From Scatophagus argus (taxonomy: Eukaryota > Chordata > Actinopteri > Scatophagidae): a DNA stretch of 64,000 nucleotides. Location of the stretch: the NCBI RefSeq assembly GCF_020382885.2, contig NC_058501.1:14522501-14586500 (forward strand), read 5' to 3'. This document shows positions 1-13,389 of the stretch, one piece after another (the stretch's first letter is position 1; each line of letters opens with the position of its first letter). The position numbers were made by a program, and so were the translations under genes. The notes below the pieces were generated by a model. That model did no database searches. It was not told the origin of the DNA and worked only from the letters and a program-made list of their open reading frames with translations.

Positions 1-1449
1 AAACATTACTGCTTGTAGTATGTCTTAAACTCAGAGCAGATGCGGGGCCAGTTAGAGAAGACAAGAGAAAAGAAGACAATAGAAGAGAAGATTAAACTTT
101 CATAATCTCCACGGAGAAACTGGGACATGGCAGCACCAATATTAACAAAACATATCACGTTTTTTTTTTTTTTTTTTTAAAAAAGAATATGAATAAAAAA
201 CACTAATGTATCTCAGGGGTGTATTCAAATTGCGATTAAATCACCGTCACAATCAAGATGAGTTGGAGAGATGTGTTGATGACGTGCAAATCAAAAGTAT
301 TAAAGACCGAATTAACGACGCTGCAAACAAACAACGTGATAGATTAGAAGCATTCTTCTGGGAGGTGTGGGTGTGAGGTGATTTTCTCCAGCTCACTTTC
401 TGATTTTAAATTTCAGCTAAGGATGAGTAACATAAAACATTCTCAAATGAGCCAAACCAAACATCAAACACATCAAAACACTTTTTGCATATTCTTCGCA
501 CACTGTCGATGTCGCACATTATTAAAAGACATCATGATGATCCCATTTTATTTTTTTCTAGGTTTGGCGGGATGTATAAATCCTTTATGAATCAAGGTCT
601 CAATGTTTTAACATCAAAACGTGTGCTCTAAGTGGCACAAGTGAGGTTCACCCAAAGTAGTCTGAACTATTCAAGTGAGGAGAAGCTCTGAAGCTATCGG
701 CTCTGTGTATGTGCGTGTGCTTGTTTGTTCTAATGAGCATCTGTCAGTGCAGACCCGAAAACCACGGTAACACCCGCGGTGATTTTCTGCCCGTGATCAC
801 AGAAACTCTAAGGCTCCACAGCGAGGTCAACATCTGGGCTAACAGAACAACTGTCACACCCTGCAACACTTTTATCACTGCTGTTGTTTAAGTGTTGTAG
901 CAGAGGTGTGCTGGTAATACTTGTAACACTGGTAGTACTAGCACAGATGGGCTGTATTTCTAATAGATGTTTACAATTCATTTATGCTCACAGGGAATAC
1001 ACAAAATAGTATTTTGTCATTTTTATCTGAAGCACTTGAGAGAAATATTTTATAGTATAGTTTTCCAAAAAACTGTTACATGTTTATGCTAAGGTGTGAG
1101 TCTGTGTGTGTGTGTGTGTGTGCGTGCATGCAGGTTATGCAAAATAATGTGTGAGTTGATAGATTTTCCAGTGGAAGGTGGTTGTCTTTATTCGGACACC
1201 TGTGTGACCAGCACGAGCCTCTGGAGATGGAAATGGATGCTATGTTACTTAGTGTGTGTGTGTGTGTGTGTGTGACGGGGGGGTGGTAGATAAATGTGTG
1301 CTAGCTTAGAATGTGTTCATGTGTGTAAATGTGGTAGTTTGTATTTCTGTTGGTCCATTAAGGTGAACAACACAGGATACATGTCATTTTGAAACATCGA
1401 AGGGGACAGAGTATGTCATCCTGAGGCCCCAAAGGTATGTGTGTGCATT

Positions 1450-1453
<4 letters not shown>

Positions 1454-1491
<38 letters not shown>
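1454..1491. repeat. (TG)n microsatellite
   Basis: Uninterrupted TG repeat of about 19 units. Shorter TG runs lie at about 1103-1122 and 1250-1274, and a CA run lies at 1664-1689, so this kilobase is a microsatellite cluster. Confidence 0.95.
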
Positions 1492-1492
<1 letters not shown>

Positions 1493-2310
1493 TGCACAGA
1501 GGCGTGACTGAGCCAGAGGCAAAGGAAGGTCACCTCACGTGCATGGCTCAGTGGAACAGTGCCTGGTGACTGTGCACGAGGAGCCAAGCACCAGCAGTCT
1601 TCCAAGGACAACAAAGTGCTTATCCAGGAGGAAAAAAAGCAGAAGGCGGTAGAGCTTCTCTGATCACACACACACACACACACACACACTTTAGCATTCG
1701 GTATATAGGCTGACTTGCATGGACATAAAAAGAAAAACAAGCCTCTTAACTCAAGCATGCATGTACCCTGCTTAAATGTTTTTTTCTCCTTGTCTCAAGA
1801 TATTTGTCTTCACAGTTATATATCTGTCTTCACGTCACTATTTAGACAAGTAATCTGTCTGGGGTGTGTGTCCCTGCTGCAGTGTCAACGACACAATTAA
1901 TACAGTTAAAATGATTTTGATGATTCTGAGTCAGATGTTTTCCACAGAAGAGATTTGGACAAGCACTGGTCTCCCCAAATGGGATGTGAAAACAGCGTCA
2001 TCTTACGGACTATTGCTGTGCCTTTTTAGCTTTTCATGTCATTTAATGCTGTCCAAATTAAGCTTTTGTAGGGTGTGAATGTCATGGAGAAAAAAATATC
2101 AGGTGAGGAAATATAAAGAGCAATGAAGCCTACACACAGAACGAGGTTAGGGTTGCAGGTGGGTTGAACAGACTCAGCACTTTCACCCAAGAGAACAGTG
2201 TTTGAGTCCTGTTTGAACTCATCTCAGCTAATTTACATACAACATGTAACTTATGTGCTGCAACCATAGGTCATGTGACCAAAGTCACCTGATTTCATCC
2301 TTTCCTCCTC

Positions 2311-2625
2311 AAAGTCAAAGTGTTCATTGTCATATGCACAGAAAGAAACCCGTTTCCCTGTTCAATGAATGCCAAGATCAACAGAAGTAAAAATAATACA
2401 GTATAAGCAAGAAAAGACCATTCTAAAAGTATAAAAATATTAAAACCTCTAACTAGCTGCCAACAAACTATGTACATAAACTGTGCAATGGTAACATCAG
2501 CTGTGTGCGCAGGCAGCCATGTTTGTGCAATTGTGCATGTAGCCGGGTGATATTGACTTGACTCCTGTCAGCTGTTTAGTAGTCTGATGGTGGTGGGAAA
2601 GAAAGGGTTCTATAATCTTGATGGC
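2311..2625. repeat. Retroposon-like dispersed repeat fragment
   Basis: The left part reads TCATTGTCATATGCACAG and the right part reads GTCTGATGGTGGTGGGAAAG. Both resemble consensus pieces of fish LINE/SINE tails as I remember them. The copy looks old and has no visible target-site duplication. The family name is not established from sequence alone. Confidence 0.45.
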
Positions 2626-3244
2626 ATCAAGTGACACGTGAAAAGCTTAAATTGCATACAATGACATGTGAGATGTCCTTGTAGGTGGTATGCTATTTAT
2701 ACGCCATCCCATGAGATCAAGTTGGCTTTTTTCATCCTTTTACTAGAATTAATAGAACTTCATGTAGGTTCATACCTTCCACCCTCCAATTTTTCGGAAA
2801 GAAAGGACATACACATAGCATTGTCATTAGCAACTGGTCCTGAGACTCTTGTTCATTATTGGTTACACCACACAGTAGATGACAAACATATAATTTATCG
2901 TCACTTTCTCACGTTATATTTACAGCTTGTTAGCGTTACCACCAGCTGTCATAGTTTGTCATTGATAAATTGAAAGTCACAGTACCTGTCATACGCGTGG
3001 ACAGACTTTTAGTCAGGGATGCACTGAACTTCTCAGCCTTTGTATGTTTTTTCAGTAAGTATAGGTGTCATATAACAACTTCCTGCTTGCACGCAAAACC
3101 TTGTTTTGTACAGTAAGTGGAGCTGTCCATTGCCTGCAACCTTCACTCTTCTCTCTGCCATCGGTGGTTCAGCTGTTGTTTCTCATTATAAAAACTACCT
3201 TATTGTGTTTCTTATTATGCCAAGCTGCTCCAAGCAACTGGTAC

Positions 3245-3246
<2 letters not shown>

Positions 3247-3297
<51 letters not shown>
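3247..3297. repeat. (TG)n microsatellite, about 51 bp
   Basis: One of the longest perfect TG runs in the window. It is the source of the spurious Val-Cys and Thr-His peptide repeats seen when the region is translated. Confidence 0.97.
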
Positions 3298-3299
<2 letters not shown>

Positions 3300-4860
3300 A
3301 GTAGTTGCCAAATGGAGTCTTTATTTGCCTCCAACCTTCTCTCTCTATTTCTCCCTTTCTCTCTTTCTTCTCAGGTGTTTGTCTGTTCTGTCCCCTCATT
3401 ATAAAAAACACTTTACCCCCTTCTCCCCCCCCCCCCTTCCCTTTACTCTGAGCCTGCTTTTCCTCACTACCGCTCCCTCCCCTTCCCTTCTCGTTACCTT
3501 TCTCTTACTCATTATCCAACAGCTTGAAGCCACCAGTCAGCCATATGTGAGTGAAAACTGTCACTTCACACTGTTAGCTTGTATTATATTGAGTCTGCTC
3601 TTTGCCTTAAACTTTGCCCTAAACCTTTGGCTATTTCTGTTCTTTTCAACAGTAAAGCTAATTAACTGAGCAGCTCACAGTCAGCATTAAGCCATATGTG
3701 AATCTATCTTTTAATTCTAGCTAATTCTGAACTCGTTTGCCTTGAAATCTTTGTGTTTTTTCAGTAAAACTAATTAGCACAGGAGCTCGACATCAGCCCT
3801 GTGTGTTTGTTTGCTATCCTTGTTTGGACTGAAACAGTGTTGGCCACAAGCTATGTCTGTCCTGTCCATCATTAAGTCATACAGTTCTGAATTGCGTGTT
3901 ATGTTTTACTTTTTTCTTTTTTTCTTTTTTTTTTTTTTACTTTTCATAAAGGTGCTCTTGTCAACATTTATATATTAACAATGGATTAAATGATTACGTT
4001 TAGTATGAAAGGAGTCACACAAAGAGACATCATTTGACTCGGCCGTTCCCTCAGCTTTATGGAGTGTTTTAATGTCTTTCTGTTGGTTACTTTGGTTTTA
4101 CAGCCCACAGCTTCACTGTGGTTGGCCTGTGGATAAACCCATTGGATACTACCAAGTTACCGACGTGCTGGTGACCACAGTAGATTTGGCAGTTAAAACA
4201 GAAAATATTTCTCTTAGGACTTGGTATAAAACGCAGTTTCAAGGAGACTTGACTTGGTGTTGATGTTGACTTGAAGGAGGAGATTTGATGTTGCTCTCAA
4301 ATATTTGAGGCTGTTTGCTAAGCAGTTCACTTCTTAGCAAACTTAGAATATATCAGTGTTGTGTTTCGAGATTGTCGTGCTTCCCCCAAATGGCCAAAAA
4401 AACTAATTTAACATTGTTTTTCTAATATGAAATACATCAGATATTGCCTTTTATTAATATGTTTTGCCTCTTAAATGTTCAATTGAAGCTGGAATTCAAA
4501 TAATTATATCTCCTGGAGTCCAAATAAATTTTCCCAGTTGATGTAGGCACATACAAAGCGGCCAGTGTAATTTTATGTACTTCAAAACACCTTTGTGACA
4601 GCTCTCAATCAGTTATTTAGAAAGTGTAGAAGAAAACAACCCATTGATTGTTCTTTAATTCAGATCTGACAGTTTGTCCTCTGACAGTCACTCAAGTGGA
4701 ACTGTCATTCAGTTCACTTCTACTCAGGTTAACAAGATGATTCTATTTCTTAAACAAGCAAGTCAGCAGTCTTTGAAAAAGTCCTCTCCACAATGATGAC
4801 AACACTATAATTCACTTCCTGTGTCCCAGAGGGTCAAGCATGACTCGATCCAATCAGAAA

Positions 4861-5110
4861 CCATGCCAATTAGACGCCTCAACTGGCACTTAATTACCAC
4901 TCTGAAGAGGCTGATGGGCCATTAATTAGCAGGACATTAGCAGGCCTGATTGTTCATTAACAGCAGAGCATATTAGAGGAGATAAGACCCGATTGTAATG
5001 GACTCTGGTGGAGGAGAAAAAGGCTGAGGCTGTCTCCAATAGAATTAGATGACCTGCTACGGCAGTCAGGTCTGGGATAATAATGTTAACAATGGCCATT
5101 AAAGGGGAAA
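4861..5110. promoter_or_regulatory. Candidate non-coding regulatory block rich in TAAT/ATTA sites
   Basis: This stretch carries many homeodomain-type cores, including TAATTA at 4891-4896 and 4923-4928, with further CAATTAG, CATTAA and AATTAGA motifs. It has no microsatellite and no coding frame. The composition resembles developmental enhancers conserved between vertebrates, but conservation cannot be judged from one sequence. The target gene is unknown. Confidence 0.3.
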
Positions 5111-5221
5111 ACCACTTACTTTTAATGTTGGAGTGTGTCACTCATATGGCTAAGGTCTGTATTTGGGCTACTCCCTCAGAGAAAGAAGAGACACATCCCC
5201 TCAACAAGCACTTGTAGAGTG

Positions 5222-5242
5222 TAGCTAATTAGTAATTAGCTA
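5222..5242. repeat. Perfect inverted repeat with two TAATTA cores
   Basis: Two 10-nt arms, TAGCTAATTA and its reverse complement TAATTAGCTA, flank a single central G at 5232. Each arm contains a TAATTA homeodomain core (5226-5231 and 5233-5238). It could be a dimer binding site or a chance AT-rich palindrome. Confidence 0.6.
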
Positions 5243-6008
5243 GCCTATGTTCAACATTTTCATTCAAGTATTATATATAAAGTAATAAAGTTGTTGTCCT
5301 GACATGAACGCACACACACACACACACACTGATTGAAAGACAAAGAAACTTTGCCATTACATTTTCCATTAATTTTTTGCATAAGGTCACAAAAAGATTT
5401 GTTTCTCTAGCTATTTAGAGAAACTAACTAGCTTTAACTTCATAAGTATCTTGAAAAGTATCTTGCTTTAGATAGTTAATATCTGTATTACTTGACCTCC
5501 TCTGTCCAGATAAAGGTCATTGGGGAATTTATTCACCCCTACTTTTTGCAATTATTCATGTTGATAAATTATTAATTCTTCAGATTTAATCAAATATTTG
5601 ATATGATGTCACACTGTATCACTATCTCAATGCTAGTTGAGACTGACACATGGTTATCACACATATGTACAACACATATGTATGGGGTGGAGATGTTTTA
5701 ACACATCTGTAGTTATTTAAAATCTACAGAAAACAAAGGTTTTGTTGGAATTCTACTGGTACTGTAAATACAGCAGATTTTACTATCTGGATTATACTAA
5801 CTTAATTTTCAGATGTTAAAATGTAATGCGACATAAAATTGAAATATTTCTACAGTTCCTAAATAATTCATATGAAAATGTTTGCACTGGGGATAAAATC
5901 TGAAAGAAATTGTTAATGGATAAATGGGCAAATCCAGTCATGGTGTTTGGTAAAGACTTATGTTGGATTTATTTGTAACCAGGTTTCAGACCTCTGAATC
6001 AATACCCA

Positions 6009-6020
6009 CATCTTGAATCA
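6009..6020. repeat. Target-site duplication, left copy
   Basis: CATCTTGAATCA occurs here and again, identically, at 6274-6285, exactly flanking the SINE at 6021-6273. This is the footprint of target-primed retroposition. Confidence 0.85.
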
Positions 6021-6273
6021 TCCATCCATCCATTTTCACTTATCTGTCAGGGTCGCGGGGGGGACTGGAGCCTATCCCAGCTGACTACGGGCGAGAGGCA
6101 CCTAATGTGCATGTTTTTGGTATTGTGGGAGGAAGCCGGAGTACCCAGAGAAAACCCACGCAGGCACAGGGAGAACATGCAAACTCCACATAGAAGGGCC
6201 CAGACCGGGATTCGAACCTGGAACCCTCTTGCTATGAGGCGACAGCGCTAACCACTCCACCACCGTACCACCC
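6021..6273 (-). mobile_element. tRNA-derived SINE, full-length insertion
   Basis: Read on the minus strand, the element starts with a tRNA-like head: an A-box-like stretch around GTGGTTAGCGC, then an RNA polymerase III B box GGTTCGAATCC at 6218-6208. A body typical of fish SINEs follows (pieces such as GGAGTTTGCATGTTCTCCC and CTGGGATAGGCTCC). It ends in a short ATGG simple-repeat tail at about 6034-6021. Perfect 12-bp direct repeats flank it on both sides. The element has no coding capacity and would have depended on a partner LINE. The intact duplication suggests a fairly recent insertion. Confidence 0.85.
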
Positions 6274-6285
6274 CATCTTGAATCA
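6274..6285. repeat. Target-site duplication, right copy
   Basis: Identical to 6009-6020 (CATCTTGAATCA). It marks the head end of the SINE insertion. Confidence 0.85.
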
Positions 6286-8036
6286 AATAGATAGTATTCA
6301 TTGGCTGTTTGCATGGTTGGAAAAAGAACTTAGCCAATCAACCATCTATTAAAATTGTCGCTGTGTGAGATTACAATGATGAATCATAAAGTCTTACCGT
6401 GGCTTCGGTCAAGAGACAGGATAGACCACCCGTTGGTCCACAACCAATCATAGCTTGCTATCTTTCATGAAGGTTGTGATGTTGATTATTGTTCACAGGA
6501 CACTGTTATCCTGTAGTCTAGCTCTGCCCCCAGCATATGAAGATAATCATAGACTGAACAATGAAGTGAAAGATAAATGGCATTTCAGTCTAATTATCAG
6601 GCTTATTACTTTGTTCATCTTTATGTTACAAATAAGTAAATATAAATACTATTGAGAACAAATATAGTAATTTATAACATGTCATAGTTCATGTTTTACT
6701 CACCCACATACAGTCAAAAAGGGGTAAGGTCATACTCCACCCACGAGGGGACGCGTTGCAGCGACATTGAGGGTTTGGCTTTGACCATCCCGATCTATCT
6801 TGGCTTGGCCTGTGTCAGTCCGCTGTAGAGGTTCCCTGGGGAATGAATGTTCTAACATCTCTGACTCTTCATTTCACGCTTCATTTACCATCACACTCTC
6901 CCAAAACACTAACTGTGCATCCGAATTTGTGTGTGTTTTTCAGGGCCATTCTGTCTTTCCATATACATACTCTTTTTCTGACCCTTTTTCTTATACAAGC
7001 AAACGCAGACACAAACACAAATTATGCACAAGGACACACACATAATTAACAGGTAAATGACAGTGAACAGGAGACCAGCTTATATCTGCTGGCATCAATA
7101 GGTGCTATACGCTATACTCCAAGGGCAAGCAGAGCATAAGACAGGATGGACCAGAGCTCTTCATGCAGTGATATGGATGATATGCTTTCACACACACACA
7201 CACACACACACAGGTGAACCGTTGTTTTACTTCTTAAGTCAATGCAATTACCTCTTTACACTCTCTGTGGTATATCCAAAGTATGAATATGGCTAGGAGA
7301 CATGCAGTAAAGTATGTATGTGTATGTGTATGTGTGAGAAGGGGAAGTAGTTATTGGAGATGCTGTGGCTCATAAAGATCCTCAGTATCAGTATAAACTT
7401 TCTCTACAGCTACAGGGTAGAGGGTTTCACAGCAATCCTTCTTTATTGCCATTTTGTAGAACTGCTTTTATATATATATATTAAAAAGTATTAATTTGAA
7501 TGCTCCTGTTTATTTATTAATATTTAGATTTTTGTAAAATATAGTGGTCTTAAAATAAGCATTATACACTCCCAGGGGAAACGGAACATTTACAAGTTCA
7601 TTCAAAGTCATCCAAGATTAGTTTTCCAGTCAGTGGTTGAAATTCACACAACAGCCCTCAGACAGTAAATTGGCTTCTGGAGCTGAGCTGGTGATAAAAT
7701 ATCAGGTCTGAGACACAGGTTCAAAGATACACACAGACACACACACACACCCTTAAGCACAGCAAAGCACTGAGTTGTATCACCAGCAGCAGTGTAAATG
7801 GATGGGTGCTATCATTACACACATACCCACAAACACACCATGGTCTATCTTGAATTGGTGAGATTGGTTTCATCTGTTGTGGAGAAGGTTGCAGGGTCAC
7901 TTCCCTCATATTACCTCTCTCTCTCTCTCCCTCACTCTGACCAATGAGACTTCATTCACCTGTATGTAGGTTTGGCAGCACGCGATGGATGGAGCTAATC
8001 TGAGCAACAGAGACAGATGGGAAGGCAAGTAAAAGT

Positions 8037-8060
8037 AGATAGATAGATAGATAGATAGAT
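8037..8060. repeat. (GATA)n microsatellite
   Basis: About six tandem GATA units. Confidence 0.9.
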
Positions 8061-9389
8061 TCTTTCTGCATGCCTGATCCTTCCTTGGCAGATATTTATA
8101 GACATTCTGCATTCATTTCGTCCAAGAGGGACATCTGATTATGTGGTTGGTAATCATAAACTTTCCACCTCCATGAGGAAAAGAATTCTTTATGGGGTTG
8201 AGTAATGGAGTCTTAAATAAAATGACACCAGCCAGGGATGGTCTGTAGGAGTTTATGGTTTTTTTAAATTTATTTTTGTTTAGTTCTAAATGTAACCGAA
8301 TAGAGCAAATTACAGTGAGTTTGTATTATGTTAGATTTTGAATGTGTTGACCTCTGTTGAACTGTTGAAGGTGTTAGCTCAAGGATACATATGGCAAGGC
8401 AAGGTGACAGTCCTAACAGGTGACTTTTACACATACAAACAGGCCTGAACCAGTACCCTCATTTCTCCTTTCTGCAGAAACAGCACGCATATGAATGCTG
8501 GACAAATGGAGAAGGCAGGGGATGACACAAACTGAAGTCTTATCAATCAAATGCCAAAGCAGAGTGCTAATCCTCCAGCCAATAGAGATCAACGAGGAGC
8601 CAGGTGAGGAGAAAGAAGACAGGGAAGGTGAGGAGGAGAGATAGGAGCAGACGGACAGGACAGAAAAATGGTGAGAAGGAGGAGAAGGATGGGGAGGAGA
8701 TGGTGAACGTGGCCCATTAAAGGACAATCATTGTCTATCAACATGAAGAATTACTTTTCTCTTCGTCCCTTTTGACTACATGTGAGCATGCACACACACA
8801 CACACACAGAGGAACAAGTTGACCTGTGAGGGAACACTGATGGGATCTTCGGTGGGATTAACAGGGATTTAGCCCAGTGTAATGATATCTGAATGAGTTG
8901 ATTAGCTATCTGATGACACTTTGCTGTTTGACCTCTACAGCCAATAACAACTGGTTACTCATCACATTCACACAGGCTGCATTCAAACAGTGAGAGGGGG
9001 AAAAAAAATCATATGGGATTCCTTGAGGCAGCGATCTGTGCTTTTTCTCCACTAAATGAACCATGAAACTGTGTCACTGTGTGGGCAGCCATGGCATGAT
9101 CAGTTATGTTTAGACATCAGCTTTTTATGTGGTTTGCCTCTTTTAAGCCAGGGACAAGCAGTGACAAAATACAACCGCGAAGGTGGTGAAGGGCAAAGGC
9201 TTCCCTAGAAGACAAAAGTAGGAACAAGGAACAAAGATAGCTCCAAGCAGCGATCAAAGACAGCCACACACACACAGACATTGTGAGGATGTTGAAGGGG
9301 AAAGGAGCTGCCCAGGCATTACAGGTGCATGGTACCATAAAGTGGTACCAGAGTTAGATCATGAGATTCCACTTTGTCATCTGTACAGT

Positions 9390-9640
9390 AAATATGAAGC
9401 TAGAGTCAGCAGTTAGTCAGTGGTCAGTCTATCTTAGCGTAAAAGCTAAACTGGGGAAACAGCTGGACCGGCACAGTAACAAAATCCACCTTGCAGCACA
9501 TTCAAAACTTACTGATTTGCACATTACATCTTTATTTAATCCATTGCAAAACTGACCTAAAAGTGAAACAGTTTGGATTGGGGTTTTTTTGTACCAGGCT
9601 AATTCTTGACCAGTAATAGTCTCTGCTGGTGGCCTTACAA
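9390..9640. repeat. Old teleost dispersed repeat fragment
   Basis: Contains CTGGGGAAACAGCTGG, AACAAAATCCACCTT, TTTATTTAATCC and GGGGTTTTTTTGTACC in that order. I recall these pieces in the same order from a very abundant fish repeat that often begins with GCTTAGC-type sequence. The copy is diverged and has no visible ends. The repeat class is not assigned. Confidence 0.55.
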
Positions 9641-10669
9641 ACTGTTTCATTAATGGAATAAGGAGTCTCATTTTTCCAGCTACTAGTTGCTTAACTAAAA
9701 ATATGCTAAATTAATAATTAAACAGTTGTTAGTGAATATCCATCCAGAAGAGGCAAAAAATATTGCATTTGCAGATTTTCTTCACTGCTTTATTTCCCCT
9801 GGCTATCTTAACATCCCCTCCTGTGGGTAAAGACAGCTAGTTTGAAGATTACTGTTAAAGAAACTTAACAAATCTTGTCATTTTACATCTGTGGGTGTTC
9901 GGTGTCACGTTGAAGCTGCTGCGAAACCGAAGTTCACCATAAACCACTGTGGCAAAATCATTTACACGGCGAAGTAACATCTAACAAATTCAGACTGTTA
10001 TGTCTTTGTTAACAGGGAGTAAAGAAGTTCACTATGCTTCATCTGCTGTTCCAATAGGTCAAAATAATAAATATGAAAGTTCCCCTGCTGGCTCAGCAGG
10101 CACTGGTCTATCGATCAGCTCAGCAGCGCTGGTGGTGTAGTCTATTTCTCTGACTTGACATTTGAGGATAGTTCCCATGAATTTTTCCCATATATTTTAA
10201 GAAGTCAGACATGTCAGATGAGTGATGCAGTATGGATTTTATCAACAGCTTTCCACTAGCTTGTTGTGAAAGGCTTGCACTTAAGTCCATACAGTCGTGG
10301 ATGTGAAGGCAGACCAGTGTTGGACAGTGAAGCCATGCATCTGATAGCCATTTAGCAATAACTTTAGCAATAATAAATGTGAAATTTGTCCACCAAATAC
10401 CTCTGCAAAAGTTACATTTGTCAAATGCTTTTGTTGCTATGTGTATAGTAAGTAAGTAAGTTCAATGACACAAGTGGAAAAACAGTGCTGGAAAAAGTCC
10501 ATGTCCTAGAAAGTCAAAAAAGGTACATAATGACTGTCTGCAGCCATTATAGAGCACAGATTCCATCTCTATCATTTCTAAAATGTGATGGTGACAAAAA
10601 CAAGAGCAGACAGCACCTAACTGAGCACCAGGATGACATTAGTTCACAGGATGTATTTTTGAAGTATTA

Positions 10670-10671
<2 letters not shown>

Positions 10672-10709
<38 letters not shown>
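10672..10709. repeat. (TA)n microsatellite
   Basis: Uninterrupted TA run of about 19 units. It is self-complementary and so a potential cruciform and a likely assembly or polymorphism hotspot. Confidence 0.95.
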
Positions 10710-10710
<1 letters not shown>

Positions 10711-13165
10711 CCTGTCAATGTGTGGAAGACAGTCAAAACTGTGATTGAATATACACAAATTTTCCACCATCATGCATCCAAGACTGCTTGAAAATGGACT
10801 CAGTGTGGCACTCAGACACCAAAAACACACTCACCAAAGTTGAATGGCAGAATGAGCAGAGAGCTGGCACACCCAGGTGGTAGGCAAGTGTGAGTGCAGA
10901 GAGACGTGTACCTGCAGGATTTGTCAGCCTCAACAGATGGCTCATATACTGTTACTCTGTTTACATTTTTTGGAGCAAGCAGACTCACTGCAGAAGACTT
11001 ATGTGTTAAATATTAATCTATAGAGGCTCATATAACACATTAATACTACGAGTTTATTTCAATACAATTTTGAGGGCTTAATAATAAAGTTGATTCCTTA
11101 GATCTCTAAAGTCTTGCCCATAAACAGACAAGCTGATATTAACACTGTGTATTCGCTTGGGTGGACAAATGAGGCTAAAATTCCCCAAAATGTAAGAGCA
11201 CACACACACACACAGACATGCACAGACACACTCTGGTGGGTTGTGTGCTTGTGTAGCAGAAAGCGTGGCACTGTTCATTAATCACCATGTTTAGGTTTTG
11301 ATGCGACAGCAGGAATGGAAATGCTGCTCTGACTCTAAAAGATATACTATACTGCCTCCATCAGCTTCACCAAAGTCCAGAGCTGGGAGAAGTCCACACA
11401 GTCAGCTGTGAGCTACGCCGCTCATTTGCAGATATGCTGTTATGTTTTTGTGCAATATGTCACCAAAAGCAACATTGTCACGCAAGTGTGTGTGTGCTTT
11501 TAATAGCTTTTGGAAAACAATGGGCTATTATGTCACAGAAGAATATAATGTGCGGTATATGGCTTTGGCTACACACTCAGTAGGATCAATTAATTGTTGG
11601 TTTTAATCTTAATCATCATGAGGTGTGTTGGTAATATGAAAAACACAGAATATCGCCAGCCTAATCCTTAAATGGTAACGTATTGTTTTATTATTCTCTA
11701 GAGCTAAAACACACAGCTTACCTATTGCAAAATAAAGATGTCTGGACCGTGTGTATTTTGTGTGGAAACAAAGCAATAAAAAAAACTGCAGGATCTGAAA
11801 AATCATTAGTTTGGGTTGGCAAGTGTATCTCCTCAACAGGTAAGGACTCACAGCTCAGTGAGTAGGGAGGTAGACGTAATGGAGGTTTGCAGCTTTGATT
11901 TTTTTCTCAAGCTTCTGATCCTCAGTGACTGTGCTTGTGCCTTTATTCTCAGTTTTTGCATAATAGGAATCATTCATCAACTTTGTGAAAAACAGCATAA
12001 AACACAGTATACCATGGAAATTATCCTGCATGCCTGCCACGTGTGATTAATGAGACATGCTCACTCTAGCAGTCAGACAGCAAATCATATATCAAATGCA
12101 GCTGTGGAATTAAAACCATGTGGAACCAATTCTACATTTACATATGACACATGTGAAATTAGACCTGCTTGGTAACTCTTGGCCCAGCCACATTTGCATA
12201 GCTTACATATACAGGCTACTGCATATAACAGAAGATCCAATAAACAGCCAAGTAGGCGTGAGTGATTCGGCAACGACTGTCAAAAATAGTATTTTATATC
12301 AAAGTCAAACAAGTATGACTTAAGGTGGTCGCATAAGCAAAACTGAGACTGAAACAAATTTCAGCTAACATCTTCATCTGCCTTGATAGAGAAAATGTAT
12401 GTTTATGCATGAATACGAGAGAGCAGATGAAAGGGAGACAAACTGAAATTAAACTTGTGAAAAAGTCAAAGACATGCAGTCTGAAATGGACAAACTCCTT
12501 CCAACAGCATTTGCAACATTTTTGTCTAAATCTTCCCTCTACACTGACTGAATAAATAAATAAGTAAATAAGTGGACACAATTTACCACCAGGGGGCACC
12601 GTAACAGTAACACCTTTATGTATCAGATAAAAAAACTCATTCATACCAAACTCCCAAATTTCCCCAGGGTTTATACAAATATTATACAAAGGTTCAGTAT
12701 TTTTAAACATAGCCCTTTTTATACTGTATATTTTCAAGTGTAAATGACCAATAGATACAAAAAGTGGAATTAGTCAAGTGGATTGCATCAGCTAGTGTCT
12801 TAACACTGCAGTTCGGATATGAACTAACCCTTTAAAACCATCAAGTCACACAATGACACAAACGAACTAACTAACTGATGCAGCACCAGACCAGCAAAGG
12901 TCATAGATGTACTGAACAGAGCGAAATAACGGCTGCTTCCGGTTTACAAAAAGGACTTTACTCTTTACCAAATCAGATTATGTCCACATACAGTGATGTA
13001 CAAGTACACAGCTCCACACACATTTGTTAAAAGTGTTGATGCAATAAAGGGCCCAAAGGGAATTATCATCTAAGACTCTAGGAAATATGCTTTAATGAAT
13101 AAGCGAAAGAATTGCCTACTGCGAACACTTCTTGACATTTTCTCCATGTTTACGAAATTGTTCCA

Positions 13166-13171
13166 TTTATT
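13166..13171 (-). terminator. ino80c: ino80c polyadenylation signal
   Basis: TTTATT on the plus strand reads AATAAA on the minus strand, about 220 nt downstream of the ino80c stop codon. It is the first canonical signal I see after the stop, so the transcript probably ends 10-30 nt beyond it, near 13140-13155. Confidence 0.65.
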
Positions 13172-13389
13172 TTGTCAGACAGAAGTAACCATGGCTCGGA
13201 TTGTCTTCTTAAAGACAGCAGTGCAAATTTTTAGCATCTGAGCTTTAGCGGTTGTCCTTTCAGTGGCGTTCAAAACTCAACTGCCTCTCCGTCAGCAGCC
13301 TGTGCACAGAGTCTCCTCGTCGGCCTAACATCTGCCTACACTGATGTGAATTCAGTTCTGGTTTTTGGATTTCAAGCCTCGCTCGGCTG

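Larger units (their letters stand above)
1..13130. other. Intergenic region 3' of ino80c
   Basis: I find no convincing protein gene here. Open frames are short, unsupported by splice sites, and often run through dinucleotide repeats. The stretch holds (TG)n and (CA)n microsatellites, a retroposon-like fragment near 2.31-2.63 kb, a SINE at 6021-6273, an old dispersed repeat near 9.4-9.64 kb, a (TA)n run at 10672-10709, and an AT-rich block with homeodomain-type sites at 4.86-5.24 kb. Other parts show nothing I can name. Confidence 0.7.

Noticed and set aside
1384..1758. Minus-strand open frame of 124 codons
   Set aside because: It runs through two dinucleotide microsatellites (Thr-His and Val-Cys repeats) and has no family resemblance.
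3106..3669. Plus-strand open frame of 187 codons
   Set aside because: It is produced by a TG repeat followed by pyrimidine-rich DNA, giving Val-Cys and Ser/Leu/Pro composition without any domain.
12294..12737. Minus-strand open frame of 147 codons
   Set aside because: No recognisable protein, no splice or promoter signals, and AT-rich composition like the surroundings.
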